Source of the DNA: an uncultured Alphaproteobacteria bacterium
GTDB lineage: Bacteria > Pseudomonadota > Alphaproteobacteria > Parvibaculales > Parvibaculaceae
NCBI GenBank assembly: GCA_903889655.1
Contig: CAISYL010000175.1
Location: forward strand, 1 to 34,299
Reading direction: 5' to 3'
DNA length: 34,299 nucleotides
A program made the translations under genes and the position numbers. The notes under the pieces are model-generated. The model was not told where the DNA came from. It made no database searches and worked only from the letters and a program-made list of their open reading frames with translations. Positions 24,007 to 33,096 of the stretch are shown here, piece by piece. Each line of letters begins with the position of its first letter. Position 1 is the first letter of the stretch.

Positions 24007-26220
24007 ATGGCTCAATCTTCGGTCAGGAGATGGCCCGCGGCGCTGAGCGTCGCGGCCTGTGTGGTGCTCGGCGTTGCGGTCGGCTGGCAATTCATTCATC
24101 GCGGCGGCGAGGCCGAGCGGCAGGCGATCGCCTCGACCTCGCCGGCGCCGGGCGGACAAGCTCCGGCTACGGAGCATCGCGGCTTTGCCGACATCGACGG
24201 GTCGCGCATCGTCAATGCCGACAGCGAGCCGGGCAACTGGATGGAGCATGGCCGCACCTATGACGAGCAGCGCTTCTCGCCGCTCGATCAGATCAACGAC
24301 AAGACCGTCGGCCAGCTCGGCCTCTCATGGGTCTACCAGACCGGCACGACGCGCGGCCTCGAAGCCTCGCCCATCGTCGTTGACGGTACGATGTTCACGA
24401 CGCTGACCTGGGGCGTCACCGTTGCGCTCGATGCGAAGACCGGCAAGGAACTCTGGCGGTTCGATCCGGAGGTGCCGGGCGAATGGGGCCGCTATGGCTG
24501 CTGCGACGTCGTCAATCGCGGCGTCGCCGTCTGGAAGGGCAAGGTCTATGTCGCGAGCTTCGACGGGCGCCTCTTCGCTCTCGATGCGAAGGACGGCCAC
24601 GTCGTCTGGAAGCTCAACACGGTTCCCGGCGCGCCCTACACCTCGACAGGCGCCCCGCGCATCATCAACGGCAAGGTGCTGATCGGCAATGGCGGCGGCG
24701 AATATGGCGTACGCGGATATATCACCGCCTACGACGCCGAGACGGGCAAACAGGTCTGGCGCTTCTACACGGTGCCCGGCGACCCCTCGAAGCCGGTCGA
24801 AAATCCCGAACTCGAAAAGGCCATTCCGACATGGAAGGGCGGCGAGTGGTGGAAGATCGGCGGCGGCGGCACCGCCTGGGATTCGATGGTCTTCGATCCG
24901 AAGCTCAACACCGTCTATATCGGCACCGGCAACGGCTCGCCCTGGACGCGCTATATCCGCTCGCCCGGCGGTGGCGACAATCTCTATCTCTCCTCGATCA
25001 TCGCGCTCGATCCCGAGACGGGAAAGATGAAGTGGTATTATCAGGAGACGCCGAGCGACAACTGGGACTACACCTCGACGCAGCCGCTGATGCTGGTCGA
25101 TCTCCCCTGGGCCGGAAAGCAGCGCAAGCTGATCCTGCATGCGCCGAAGAACGGCTTCTTCTATGTGCTCGACCGCGAGACGGGCGAGCTTCTGTCCGCC
25201 AAGAACTTCGTCACAACGACCTGGGCGAGCGGCGTCGACATGAAGACCGGCCGCCCGATCGAAACGCCCAATGGCCAGTACAACAAGCAGACGCAGTTCG
25301 TGCTGCCTTCCGCCAATGGCGGCCATAACTGGCATCCGATGGCCTACAATCCGGCGACCGGCCTCGTCTATCTGCCGACGCAGGACATCGCCGGCATCTA
25401 TTCGCTCTCTTCCGAATGGACGAAGGAGCACAAATACACGCCTGAAAAGAACTGGTGGAATCTCGGCCTCGACTGGACGGCCTATATCGACGCGATCAAT
25501 GCGCTGCCCGATCTTCCGACAAGCCACGGCTTCCTGAAAGCCTGGGATCCGCTCACCGGCCAGGTGAAATGGCAGGTCGAATATCCGGCGCCGCTCAATG
25601 GCGGCGTGCTGACGACGGCCGGCAATCTCGTCTTCCAGGGCACGGCCGACGGGCATCTCTATGCCTACAAGGCCGATAGCGGCGAGCGCGTCTGGGACCA
25701 GAACATTCAGACCGGCATCGTCGCGCCGCCCGTCACCTATGAGATCGACGGCGAGCAGTACATCGCCGTGCTGGCGGGCTGGGGCGGCGTCAACATCGCG
25801 AGCGGAGACGCGCGCACCTCGGCGGCCGCGAAATACGGTAATGACGGCAAGCTCCTCGTCTACAAGATCGGCGGCACGATGAGCCTGCCGAAGCTCGCCG
25901 AACGCGACCAGTCGATCCCGGCCTGGCCGCCGCTCACTGCGCCCAAGGACAAGGTGCGGCGCGGCGAAATCGCCTTCACCGGCCATTGCATGGTCTGTCA
26001 CGGTGCGCTTGCCGTCTCGACCGGCATCACGCCGGATCTCCGGCGCATGAACGAGAACACGCGCGCGCATTTCCAGGACATCGTGCGCGGCGGCATGTTG
26101 AAGGATAACGGCATGGCGAGCTTCGGCGACCTTCTCTCGAAGGACGACGTCGACGCGATCCTCTCCTATGTCCAGAAACGCGCGCTGGACGACCGCGCGC
26201 GCATGGCGCCCGTGCGGTAA
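24007..26220 (+). CDS. PQQ-dependent alcohol dehydrogenase with fused cytochrome c (quinohemoprotein)
   Basis: A 737-residue exported enzyme. Residues ~11-30 form a hydrophobic signal/anchor. An eight-bladed quinoprotein propeller (~60-630) carries the tryptophan-docking repeats (ALDAKTGKELWRFD, AYDAETGKQVWRF, ALDPETGKMKWYYQ), the adjacent-cysteine pair at 165-166 (YGCCDVV) that sits over PQQ, and SDNWDYTSTQPLML with the catalytic Asp region. A C-terminal cytochrome c domain has heme motif CMVCH (661-665), and the Met ligand is probably in GGMLKDNGMASFG. It oxidises alcohols in the periplasm and passes electrons through heme to the respiratory chain. GGGGAGG precedes the ATG by 3 nt. No PQQ-synthesis genes are in the window. 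Confidence 0.93.
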   Translation: MAQSSVRRWPAALSVAACVVLGVAVGWQFIHRGGEAERQAIASTSPAPGGQAPATEHRGFADIDGSRIVNADSEPGNWMEHGRTYDEQRFSPLDQINDKTVGQLGLSWVYQTGTTRGLEASPIVVDGTMFTTLTWGVTVALDAKTGKELWRFDPEVPGEWGRYGCCDVVNRGVAVWKGKVYVASFDGRLFALDAKDGHVVWKLNTVPGAPYTSTGAPRIINGKVLIGNGGGEYGVRGYITAYDAETGKQVWRFYTVPGDPSKPVENPELEKAIPTWKGGEWWKIGGGGTAWDSMVFDPKLNTVYIGTGNGSPWTRYIRSPGGGDNLYLSSIIALDPETGKMKWYYQETPSDNWDYTSTQPLMLVDLPWAGKQRKLILHAPKNGFFYVLDRETGELLSAKNFVTTTWASGVDMKTGRPIETPNGQYNKQTQFVLPSANGGHNWHPMAYNPATGLVYLPTQDIAGIYSLSSEWTKEHKYTPEKNWWNLGLDWTAYIDAINALPDLPTSHGFLKAWDPLTGQVKWQVEYPAPLNGGVLTTAGNLVFQGTADGHLYAYKADSGERVWDQNIQTGIVAPPVTYEIDGEQYIAVLAGWGGVNIASGDARTSAAAKYGNDGKLLVYKIGGTMSLPKLAERDQSIPAWPPLTAPKDKVRRGEIAFTGHCMVCHGALAVSTGITPDLRRMNENTRAHFQDIVRGGMLKDNGMASFGDLLSKDDVDAILSYVQKRALDDRARMAPVR

Positions 26221-26243
26221 GCACCGGCGTCGCAACCAAAGAC

Positions 26244-26274
26244 AAAGCCCCGGCGGAAACGCCGGGGCTTTTTG
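26244..26274 (+). terminator. Intrinsic terminator of the PQQ dehydrogenase
   Basis: A 12-bp stem, AAAGCCCCGGCG (26244-26255) with CGCCGGGGCTTT (26260-26271), is closed by a GAAA tetraloop, 23 bp after the stop. The A-rich 5' side may also let it stop the convergent amidase transcript. Confidence 0.93.
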
Positions 26275-26307
26275 TTTCCTTACCTCCCCCTCAAGGGGGG
26301 AGGGCTT

Positions 26308-27669
26308 TCACCGCAACACCGTCTCCACCGCCTTCGCGATCCGGAGCAACCTCTCCTCCGTATGCGGAGCGCCTTGCAGCATCAATCCGACGGGAATCCC
26401 CGTCGCGTCGTAACCCGCCGGCAGCGTGATCGCGCAAAGGCCGAGCTGGTTGCCGATGGTGGTGTTCCGCAGCGCCATGCGGTTCGCCCTGAAGTAGTCC
26501 GGGCCGCCCGCCTCGAGCGCCGCGATGGGCGGCGGCGTGATCGCGACGGTGGGCAGCAGCACCGCGTCGACGTCCGCCGTCGCGGCGAGATAGCGCGCGA
26601 CGATCGCCACCCGCGCCGCATCCGTCTTCATGAGTTCTGCCGAAGTGATCGAGGCGCCCGCCATCATGCGTTCGAAGACGGGGCGGTAGACGACGGCCTC
26701 GTTCGCCGCCAGGGTCTCGTGCCAGATCGCATAGGCCTCTGCGACGAGGCGGCTCGCGCCGCCGCTCCAGCCCAGCGTATCGATCTCGTCGAGTTCGGGC
26801 AGCTTGTGTTCGACGATGCGCGCACCCGCATGGACGAGGCGGCGGATCGCGAGGTCGAGCGCGGTGGCGACGCCGTCATCGAGTTCGCTCCAGGCGACGC
26901 CACCCGGCAGCCAGAAGACCGCATCCTTCAGATCGGCGCCTTCGAGGTCGAAGGGCTTCGACGCACCGAGCAGCGAGAAGAGCGCGGCCGCGTCGGCGAC
27001 ATCATGCGCGAGCGGGCCGATCGTGTCGAAGGTCGGCGAGAGCGGCACCGTGCCGGCAAGAGGCACGCGCCCCGCCGTCGTCTTCAATCCGACAAGGCCG
27101 TTCCAGGCGGCGGGGATGCGCACCGAGCCGCCCGTGTCGGTGCCGATGGCGCCCGCCGCCAGTCCGCGCGCGACGGAAACACCCGCGCCTGCGGACGAGC
27201 CACCCGGCACGCGTTCGACCGCCTCGTCGAAGGCGTTGGCCGGCGTTCCCATCTTCGGATTGATGCCGAGACCCGAAAAGGCGATCTCGGTCATGTTGGT
27301 CTTGCCGAGGCAGACGGCGCCCGCCCGCGTCGCCCGCGCCAGCACCTCGGCGTCATGCGCCGGCACGCGCGATTTCAGCGCCAGCGAACCCGCCGGGGTC
27401 ACATCGCCCGCGCTGTCGAAGAGGTCCTTCCAGGACAAGGGAACGCCATCGAGCGGATGGCGGCGTAGGCCCCGCTTCGCGCGATCCGCCGCCGCATCGG
27501 CCTCGGCGCGGGCCCGCGTTTCGGTCAGCAGGTGGTAGACGCGGCGGTCCGGATCTTCCTTTTTCGCGCGGTCGAGAAAGAATTCGGTCACCTCGCGCGG
27601 GTCGGCCTTGCCCTCCTCGAAAAGACGCCCGAACTGAAGCGCCGTCGTCATCTCGGTAAAGGCGGGCAT
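26308..27669 (-). CDS. Amidase-signature family enzyme
   Basis: A 453-residue hydrolase with the Ser-cisSer-Lys triad intact: Lys-81 in PLSWKDLFD, Ser-158 in VPGGSSAGAG and Ser-182 in TDTGGSVRIPAAWNG. The core SHDTIGPLA-like segment reads TFDTIGPLAHDV. The family covers amidases, AtzF-type hydrolases and GatA. The lack of gatB/gatC neighbours argues against GatA, so a stand-alone carboxylic-amide hydrolase releasing ammonia is likely. The ATG at 27669 has GGAG 6 nt upstream; 27681 is an alternative. The open frame continues upstream, but only as antisense to the UbiH-type gene. Confidence 0.9.
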   Translation of the reverse strand: MPAFTEMTTALQFGRLFEEGKADPREVTEFFLDRAKKEDPDRRVYHLLTETRARAEADAAADRAKRGLRRHPLDGVPLSWKDLFDSAGDVTPAGSLALKSRVPAHDAEVLARATRAGAVCLGKTNMTEIAFSGLGINPKMGTPANAFDEAVERVPGGSSAGAGVSVARGLAAGAIGTDTGGSVRIPAAWNGLVGLKTTAGRVPLAGTVPLSPTFDTIGPLAHDVADAAALFSLLGASKPFDLEGADLKDAVFWLPGGVAWSELDDGVATALDLAIRRLVHAGARIVEHKLPELDEIDTLGWSGGASRLVAEAYAIWHETLAANEAVVYRPVFERMMAGASITSAELMKTDAARVAIVARYLAATADVDAVLLPTVAITPPPIAALEAGGPDYFRANRMALRNTTIGNQLGLCAITLPAGYDATGIPVGLMLQGAPHTEERLLRIAKAVETVLR

Positions 27670-27810
27670 GGGCGTCTCCATTGATCGGGTTTCTGATTTC
27701 GGCTTTGAGGCGCGGAGAGTAGGAAAGTGCGGACACTGCGTCCATCGGCCATCCTCTCTTCCGGTATGGGGGCCTAGACTTTCGCGGCGATCCGTCCGAA
27801 CCTCCCGCCC

Positions 27811-29046
27811 ATGATGAAAGCGGATTACGAAAGCGACGTTCTGATCGTCGGCGGCGGGCTCGCGGGGCTTCCGCTGGCGCTGGCGCTGGCGCAGGGCGGC
27901 CTCACCGTCACGGTCGTCGATGCGCAGGATCCGGCGAAGACGCATGACGCGGGCTTCGACGGCCGCGTTTCGGCGATCGCCTTTGCCTCCTGCCGCATGT
28001 TCGACCGGCTCGGCGTCACGAAGCATCTCGCGGGCCAGATGCAGCCCATCAACGACATCATCGTCTCGGACGGCCGCGTCCGCGAAGGGGCGTCGCCGCT
28101 TTTCCTCCATTTCGATCACACCGAGATCGGCGACGAACCGCTCGGCCATCTGATCGAGAACCGGCATACGCGCATCGCTCTCGGCAAGGCGATCGCGGAG
28201 CAGCCGCTCGTCCGTCTGATCGCGCCGAATGCGGTCAAGTCGGTCGCCTATGATGCGGCGCATGCGACGGCGACGCTCGCCGACGGCACGGTCGTCCGCG
28301 CGAAGCTCTGCTTTGCCGCCGACGGCCGTCCCTCGCCGACGCGCGAGGCGGCGGGCATCCGCACCATCGGCTGGGATTACGGACAGACCGGCATCGTCAC
28401 CACGGTCGAACATGAGCGCCCGCATGAAGGCGTCGCGCAGGAATATTTTCTCCCCGGCGGGCCCTTTGCGATCCTGCCCATGGTCGGCAACCGCGCCTCG
28501 CTGGTCTGGACCGAGAAGACCGCGACCGCGAAGGCGATCCTCGCGCTCGACGACGACGCCTTCGCCGACGAGATGCGCGCCCGCTTCGGCGACTATCTCG
28601 GCGAATGCCGCCCGGTCGGCCCGCGCTGGTCCTATCCGCTCAATCTGCAGCTTGCCCGCGAATATATCCGCCCGCGTCTCGCGCTGATCGCCGACGCCGC
28701 GCATGGCGTCCATCCGATTGCGGGGCAGGGGCTCAATCTTGGGCTTCGCGACGTCGCCGCCGCCGCCGAAGTGGTGGTCGATGCGGCGCGGCTTGGGTTG
28801 GATATCGGCTCGCTCACCGTGCTCGAGCGCTACCAGCGCTGGCGCCGCTTCGACAATGTCGCGCTCTCATTGATGATGGACGGCCTCAACCGTCTCTTCT
28901 CGAACGACCTCACGCCCGTCCGCCTCGCGCGCGATCTCGGCCTTGGCATCGGCAACCAGATCGGCCCGATGCGCCGCCTCTTCATGCGCCATGCTGGCGG
29001 CGTCGTCGGCGACCTGCCGCGTCTGCTGAAGGGCGAGGCGCTTTAG
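27811..29046 (+). CDS. UbiH/UbiF/COQ6-family FAD-dependent hydroxylase
   Basis: A 411-residue aromatic-ring flavin monooxygenase. The N-terminal dinucleotide fold reads VLIVGGGLAGLPLALALA (~10-27). The central DG motif is CFAADGRPSPTREAAG and the FAD-binding stretch is ALIADAAHGVHPIAGQGLNL (~290-309), followed by GLRD. The C-terminal helix is LFMRHAGGVVGDLPRLLKG, usual for UbiH. It should hydroxylate a ubiquinone precursor at one of the ring positions; which position cannot be decided. No other ubi genes are in the window. Tandem ATGs at 27811 and 27814; no clear Shine-Dalgarno. Confidence 0.92.
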   Translation: MMKADYESDVLIVGGGLAGLPLALALAQGGLTVTVVDAQDPAKTHDAGFDGRVSAIAFASCRMFDRLGVTKHLAGQMQPINDIIVSDGRVREGASPLFLHFDHTEIGDEPLGHLIENRHTRIALGKAIAEQPLVRLIAPNAVKSVAYDAAHATATLADGTVVRAKLCFAADGRPSPTREAAGIRTIGWDYGQTGIVTTVEHERPHEGVAQEYFLPGGPFAILPMVGNRASLVWTEKTATAKAILALDDDAFADEMRARFGDYLGECRPVGPRWSYPLNLQLAREYIRPRLALIADAAHGVHPIAGQGLNLGLRDVAAAAEVVVDAARLGLDIGSLTVLERYQRWRRFDNVALSLMMDGLNRLFSNDLTPVRLARDLGLGIGNQIGPMRRLFMRHAGGVVGDLPRLLKGEAL

Positions 29047-29070
29047 CTCCCGGTCTCTATTCGCGTTGTT

Positions 29071-29101
29071 CGTCATCGCCCGGCTTGGCCGGGCCATGAC
29101 G
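29071..29101. repeat. Short REP-like palindrome
   Basis: CGTCAT-cg-CCCGGC (29071-29084), TTG, GCCGGG-cc-ATGACG (29088-29101) form a nearly perfect 31-bp palindrome, 24 bp after the UbiH-type stop. It is related in sequence to the repeat at 12350-12443. It may also help end the transcript, but it lacks a T-run. Confidence 0.6.
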
Positions 29102-29219
29102 ATAAGGGGGGCGAAGCGGGCCGGGCACAGCTCTGGAGATAACCGGATAGGTGGGGAGCAGCGTCACGCTGGTCAAGGGGCTTTCGTCCGTAGCGAGACG
29201 AAAGAAACTTATCCCCGGT

Positions 29220-29247
29220 CCCTGAAACGTCCCTGAAACGACCCTGA
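29220..29247. repeat. Short tandem repeat CCCTGAAACGW
   Basis: Two full 11-bp units, CCCTGAAACGT and CCCTGAAACGA, and a partial third, CCCTGA, lie just downstream of the DUF971 gene's stop. An 8-bp dyad CTTTCGTC/GACGAAAG is next to it (29181-29204). Function unknown. Confidence 0.7.
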
Positions 29248-29255
29248 GTCGGCGC

Positions 29256-29624
29256 CTAGTCCCGTCCCAGTCCCTTCGCTTCAAGCGCTGCCAGATATTC
29301 CGCCCAGATCGCATCATGCTCGCGGCCTAGGCGGTAAAGCGTTTCCCACGTATAGAGCCCGCTGTCGTGGCCGTCGCTGAAGATCAACCGCACCGCGTAA
29401 TTGCCGACGGGTTCGAGCCCGTCGATGGCGACGTTGCGTTTGCCGGGAACGGTCTGCTTCTGTCCCGCGCCATGCCCCTGCACTTCGGCCGACGGGCTTT
29501 CGACGCGGAGATATTCGGCCGGCAGACGAAACGTGCCGCCGCCCTCGAACGTCACTTCGAGGATGCGCTCGGCTTTCTTCAGCTTGATATCGGACGGCCA
29601 GGGCCGGTCCGTCTCACTCGTCAT
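29256..29624 (-). CDS. DUF971 family protein (GBBH-like N-terminal domain)
   Basis: A 122-residue protein matching the gamma-butyrobetaine-hydroxylase-like N-terminal domain (DUF971): [60 protein letters not shown] and [15 protein letters not shown]. In stand-alone form the family is linked by others to iron-sulfur or P-loop ATPase functions. It lacks the usual Cys/His metal site that I can place with certainty. Its start overlaps the Trm112-like stop by 11 bp, so the two are translationally coupled. It is the last gene of the minus-strand run. Confidence 0.88.
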   Translation of the reverse strand: MTSETDRPWPSDIKLKKAERILEVTFEGGGTFRLPAEYLRVESPSAEVQGHGAGQKQTVPGKRNVAIDGLEPVGNYAVRLIFSDGHDSGLYTWETLYRLGREHDAIWAEYLAALEAKGLGRD

Positions 29625-29808
29625 CGAGCGAGCGGGCTTCGTCGGCGAGCATGATCGGGATGCCGTCGCGGATCGGGAAGGCGAGGCGTGCCTTGTCGGA
29701 AACGAGTTCCTGCCGTTCGCGGTCGTAGCGCAGCGTCGTCTTCGTCACCGGACAGACCAGGATTTCGAGGAGCTTCGGATCGACCTCGGGGGCGCGCGTG
29801 TCGGCCAT
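29614..29808 (-). CDS. Trm112-family small protein
   Basis: A 64-residue Trm112/YcaR-like protein, with [19 protein letters not shown] and the conserved C-terminal [17 protein letters not shown]. In bacteria these act as small partners or activators of other proteins, methyltransferases in particular. Only one of the four zinc-type Cys (CP in LVCPV) is retained, as is common in bacterial members. Overlaps the DUF971 start; 13 bp after the LON-domain gene. Confidence 0.9.
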   Translation of the reverse strand: MADTRAPEVDPKLLEILVCPVTKTTLRYDRERQELVSDKARLAFPIRDGIPIMLADEARSLDDE

Positions 29809-29821
29809 GATTTTCTTTCTG

Positions 29822-30505
29822 CTACTGAACGGTGTTGTCGCTCGTCGGCGAGGTCTGCTGCAACGCGATCTCGGTCAGCGCGATCAGCATCTGGTTGCGG
29901 TCCTCGATGGTCTTGGCCTCGAGCAGCGCCTGCTTCTCGCGCGGCCCGTAGGGGCTGATGACCGAAAGCGAATTCACCAGCGTCTCATTCGACGACTGCT
30001 TGATGGTCTGCCAGTCGGCCTGCAGCCCATGCGTTTCGAGATAGGTCTTCAGGATCTTCAGCAGCCGGTCGCGGCTGACCTCTTCCGCGCCGAGGTCGGG
30101 CGTGAGATCGCCCTCGAACTCCGTCCAATCGACCGCGCATCGGCGATAGGGCGTCGTGGTCGCGAGTTCCGAGACGATGCGGAATCGCGCGATGCCGGAC
30201 AGCGTAATGAGAACGCGGCCGTCCTGCGTCTCGGTCCATGAGGTGAGGCGTCCGGCGCAGCCGATGGCGCAGAGCTTCGGCGTCGCGTCGGCATCGCGCG
30301 ACGCAGCGATCGCAGCCTCGCCGTCCGGCTGCACCATGCCGATGATGCGCTCGCCGCGCAGCGCGTCGTCGACCATCTTCAGGTAGCGCGGCTCGAAAAT
30401 GTTGAGCGGCAGCTGGCAGCGCGGCAATAGCAGCGCGCCGGCCAGCGGGAAAACCGGAATCGAGGCGGGCAAATCCGCGAGGCTCTGATAGCGGTCGTCG
30501 CTCAT
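29822..30505 (-). CDS. LON substrate-binding domain protein
   Basis: A 227-residue protein made of the N-terminal (PUA-like) domain of Lon protease alone. It has [38 protein letters not shown]-type GMVQPDGE and [20 protein letters not shown], with no ATPase or protease domain. Such proteins are common in alphaproteobacteria beside thioredoxin-TPR genes. A role in protein quality control is inferred. The gene lies 21 bp after the thioredoxin-type stop. Confidence 0.9.
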   Translation of the reverse strand: MSDDRYQSLADLPASIPVFPLAGALLLPRCQLPLNIFEPRYLKMVDDALRGERIIGMVQPDGEAAIAASRDADATPKLCAIGCAGRLTSWTETQDGRVLITLSGIARFRIVSELATTTPYRRCAVDWTEFEGDLTPDLGAEEVSRDRLLKILKTYLETHGLQADWQTIKQSSNETLVNSLSVISPYGPREKQALLEAKTIEDRNQMLIALTEIALQQTSPTSDNTVQ

Positions 30506-30526
30506 ATGTCTGCCTGTCGGTCGGGC

Positions 30527-31456
30527 CTAGCTGAACAGGATCGAGGAAAGGCGACGGCGGCCCGACAGCGTCACCTCATCCTTCGGGCCATAGGCTTCGA
30601 AGAATTCGACGAGCTGCTTGCGCGCCGCCTGTTCGTTCCAGTTGCGGTCATATTCCATGATGATCAGAAGCTGGTCGACCGCGCCTTCCCTGTCGCCTTT
30701 CGCGTTGAGGGCAAGCGCAAGGTTGAAGCGCGCTTCGTGGTCCTTCCTGTTCGCGGCGAGGCGGGCTTCGAGTTCGGCGGTGTCGCCGGCATCGGCCGAT
30801 TTCTCGGCGAGCGACAAGGCCGCCTGCGTCGCGATGATGTCAGGATCGTTCTTCCCGTCGGGGCGGACGAGGCCGAGCGTCTGGCGGGCGCGGTCGAAAT
30901 CGCCGCTCTGGATGTAGCAGCGCGCGAGGCCGGCTACGGCGGCCGGCAGCCCGGGCTCGAGCTGGATCGCGCCGGCAAAGGCCTGCGCCGCCGTGGAGAG
31001 ATCCTTCTCCTCGAGCGCGGCTTGCCCCGCCTCGACCAGTTCCTCGGCCGGCGAGGGGCCGACGCCGCCCGCAAGCTTCTCGATGAAGGCGCGGACCTGG
31101 CTTTCGGGCAGCGCGCCCATGAAGCCGTCGACCGGCTGGCCGCCCTTGAAGGCGAAGACCGCCGGGATCGACTGGATGCGGAGCTGCTGGGCGACTTCCG
31201 GATGATCGTCGATGTTCATCTTGACGAGGCGGACCGCGCCGCGCGCCGCCATCACGAGCTTTTCGAGAACGGGCGTCAGCTGCTTGCAGGGGCCGCACCA
31301 GGGCGCCCAGAAATCGACGATGACCGGCACCTGCATCGAGGCGTCGAGCACGTCGCGGGCGAAGGTCTGCGTCGTCGTGTCCTTGATGAGCTCGCCGGCC
31401 GTGGCGGCGGGGGTCGCGGCGGGCGCCGCCGGCTTCAATCCGAATGTGGGTTCCAT
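30527..31456 (-). CDS. Thioredoxin-TPR co-chaperone (CnoX/YbbN-like)
   Basis: A 309-residue protein. Residues ~28-135 are a thioredoxin domain with active site WCGPC (Cys-54, Cys-57), in FWAPWCGPCKQL, and cis-Pro in IQSIPAVFAF. Residues ~155-305 are TPR-like helices (LEEKDLSTAAQAFAGAIQLE, ARCYIQSGDFDRARQTL). This is the CnoX/YbbN architecture, which protects oxidised clients and hands them to chaperonins. The CXXC is complete (CGPC), so reductase activity is likely, unlike E. coli CnoX (SXXC). GAGGAAGG precedes the ATG. First gene of a tight run with LON-domain, Trm112-like and DUF971 genes. Confidence 0.92.
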   Translation of the reverse strand: MEPTFGLKPAAPAATPAATAGELIKDTTTQTFARDVLDASMQVPVIVDFWAPWCGPCKQLTPVLEKLVMAARGAVRLVKMNIDDHPEVAQQLRIQSIPAVFAFKGGQPVDGFMGALPESQVRAFIEKLAGGVGPSPAEELVEAGQAALEEKDLSTAAQAFAGAIQLEPGLPAAVAGLARCYIQSGDFDRARQTLGLVRPDGKNDPDIIATQAALSLAEKSADAGDTAELEARLAANRKDHEARFNLALALNAKGDREGAVDQLLIIMEYDRNWNEQAARKQLVEFFEAYGPKDEVTLSGRRRLSSILFS

Positions 31457-31543
31457 CTCGGTGGCCTTCCTCTCGCGCTTCGCATGGGGCGCGGTCGTTT
31501 CGCTGCTCCCAATGTGGGGCCGCGATTATTTGGAAACAATGGT

Positions 31544-32113
31544 TTAGCGGTTTGGTGCCGCGTCCGGCAACCCTTGCGCCTCTTCCTGGGCCGCGACCAG
31601 ATCGACGATCCTCGGCTCGTGGCCGGTCAACCGCAGGAAGCGCAGTAGGTCGTCGCGGGCAATGGCCGTTGTCGCGGTGTTTTCGAGCGGGTGATAATGC
31701 AGCCGTTCATGCGCGAGCATGGGGGCGTCGAGGATGACGGCGATGTCGCCGGCCGGATCGTTCACCAGCGCGAAGGGCGTCACCGAGCCCGGCCGGACGC
31801 CGAGCTTTTCCCACATCAGCTCCGGATTGGCGAAGGACAGCCGGGCCGAGCCCAGCGGTCCGCCGAGGCTGTTGAGCTTCAGCGCGCGGGCCTCCAGCGT
31901 CACGATCAGGAAAAGCGCCCCCTTCTTGTCCTTCAGGAAGAGGTTCTTGCAATGCCCGCCTTGCGCCCATTCCGGGCCCCATCCGGCGCGGGCGGCTTGC
32001 GCCTCCTCGACCGTATGCAGGGGCTCGTGATGGCGCGTCTCATGCGGAATGCCGGCCCGGTCGAGCCAGGCGAGGAAGGCATCCTTGGTGTGGAGGGGAG
32101 CGGTGTCGGGCAT
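31544..32113 (-). CDS. Prolyl-tRNA deacylase (ProXp-ala / YbaK domain)
   Basis: A 189-residue free-standing editing domain that removes alanine from Ala-tRNA-Pro. Marks are HEPLHTVEEAQ, GGHCKNLFLKDKKGALFLIV (with the invariant Lys of the KNLFLxD motif), RLSFANPELMWEKLGVRPGSVTPFALVND (GSVTPF signature) and LHYHPLENTATTAI. The length and motifs match ProXp-ala and not YbaK. GAGGAAAA precedes the ATG by about 5 nt. The thioredoxin gene is 87 bp downstream. Confidence 0.92.
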   Translation of the reverse strand: MPDTAPLHTKDAFLAWLDRAGIPHETRHHEPLHTVEEAQAARAGWGPEWAQGGHCKNLFLKDKKGALFLIVTLEARALKLNSLGGPLGSARLSFANPELMWEKLGVRPGSVTPFALVNDPAGDIAVILDAPMLAHERLHYHPLENTATTAIARDDLLRFLRLTGHEPRIVDLVAAQEEAQGLPDAAPNR

Positions 32114-32198
32114 GCGGTTTTCCTCGCATGCCGAAGGCCCGGCGACAAGTCCGACGCGTTATTTCGGAGGCCGCCGCGTTCTGTCGAAGGCCACGTCA

Positions 32199-32603
32199 TT
32201 ATGTCGAAGGGAAGTGCTCGACATGGATTTCCGCGGTACGTCCGAAATAGACGGCCCGGCGTCCGGTAAACGAGACGATATAGCCGGCGCAGCCCGCCGC
32301 CCTGGCCTTGGCGCAGAAGCCCTTGTAGGTGTAGCCCGGCGCCAGCGTCTGCGCCTCGCGGATCGCCGCACCCAGAGCGGCCGGGTCGAAGGCCGCGCCA
32401 ACGGCCGTCTGTGCGGCATGGGCGGGCAGCTCGATGCTCTCGCCGTCCGGCAGATAATAGGTCGCCACGGCGCGACGGAAGTCGACCATATAGCTCTCGA
32501 AACCCGCTGTCGTCAGCGTGCCGACGATTTGCGGGAAGGTCATGCTGTTGGTCTCGGCACCGTCGAGACATTGCCGGGCAATAGCCGTTTGCTGCGCGTT
32601 CAT
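32199..32603 (-). CDS. DUF1398 family protein (YbcV-like)
   Basis: A 134-residue protein matching DUF1398: FPQIVGTLTTAGFESYMVDFRR, TYYLPDGESIELP, ALGAAIREAQTLAPGYTYKG and FCAKARAAGCAGYIVSFTGRRAVYFGR. It is a small soluble protein of unknown biochemical function. AAAGGA precedes the ATG. It lies 32 bp downstream of the MarR gene on the same strand, so it is probably the regulated partner of that gene. Confidence 0.85.
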   Translation of the reverse strand: MNAQQTAIARQCLDGAETNSMTFPQIVGTLTTAGFESYMVDFRRAVATYYLPDGESIELPAHAAQTAVGAAFDPAALGAAIREAQTLAPGYTYKGFCAKARAAGCAGYIVSFTGRRAVYFGRTAEIHVEHFPST

Positions 32604-32635
32604 GGGCGCATTCCTTTCGTTATGATGGAGCGTCG

Positions 32636-33085
32636 CTAATCGACGGGGATCGTCTTGAGCCCGCGCCTTTCGACAATGGCCTTGAGGACACGCTCGACGG
32701 TCGCCCGCTCATCGGCCGTCAGATCGCCGAAGAATTCGGCGTCGTTCCGATCCGCCAGCGCGGCGAGCTTCGGCACGAGGTCGTTTCCCTTGCGGGTCAG
32801 GGCGAGCCTGTGCGCGCGCCTGTCGTCCCTGCTGTCTTCACGGGCGATGAGCCCCTTGTCGATCAGGCGATCGGCGAGCTTGCTGATGGCGCCGCGCGTC
32901 AGGCCGAGCTTTTCCGCCAGCCGGCTGGGTGCGATGTTCTCTCCGTCGAAGAGTTCGCGCAGCACCACCCATTCGGCCACCGTCACATCATGCCCTTCGA
33001 GCTTTCGGGCGAAGGCATGGGAGACATGGTTCGACACATAGCGAAGCCAGTAGCCCATATGCGATGTGAGAAGCGAAGCCGCCAT
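32636..33085 (-). CDS. MarR-family transcriptional regulator
   Basis: A 149-residue winged-helix regulator. The helix-turn-helix is at ~50-80 (APSRLAEKLGLTRGAISKLADRL), and the wing contains the family signature EDSRDDRRAHRLALTRKG. Dimerisation helices are at both ends. GAGG precedes the ATG by about 5 nt. A perfect 16+16 bp inverted repeat (33097-33140) starts 12 bp upstream, so strong self-regulation is likely. It likely controls its operon with the DUF1398 gene; ligand unknown. Confidence 0.94.
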   Translation of the reverse strand: MAASLLTSHMGYWLRYVSNHVSHAFARKLEGHDVTVAEWVVLRELFDGENIAPSRLAEKLGLTRGAISKLADRLIDKGLIAREDSRDDRRAHRLALTRKGNDLVPKLAALADRNDAEFFGDLTADERATVERVLKAIVERRGLKTIPVD

Positions 33086-33096
33086 GAAAACCTCAA

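Noticed and set aside
24325-26235. 636-residue minus-strand open frame opposite the PQQ dehydrogenase
   Set aside because: The plus strand encodes a complete quinohemoprotein with all key motifs; the minus frame has none.
27670-28713. Upstream extension of the amidase reading frame
   Set aside because: It runs through the promoter region and antisense to the UbiH-type gene, and a well-placed Shine-Dalgarno marks the start at 27669.
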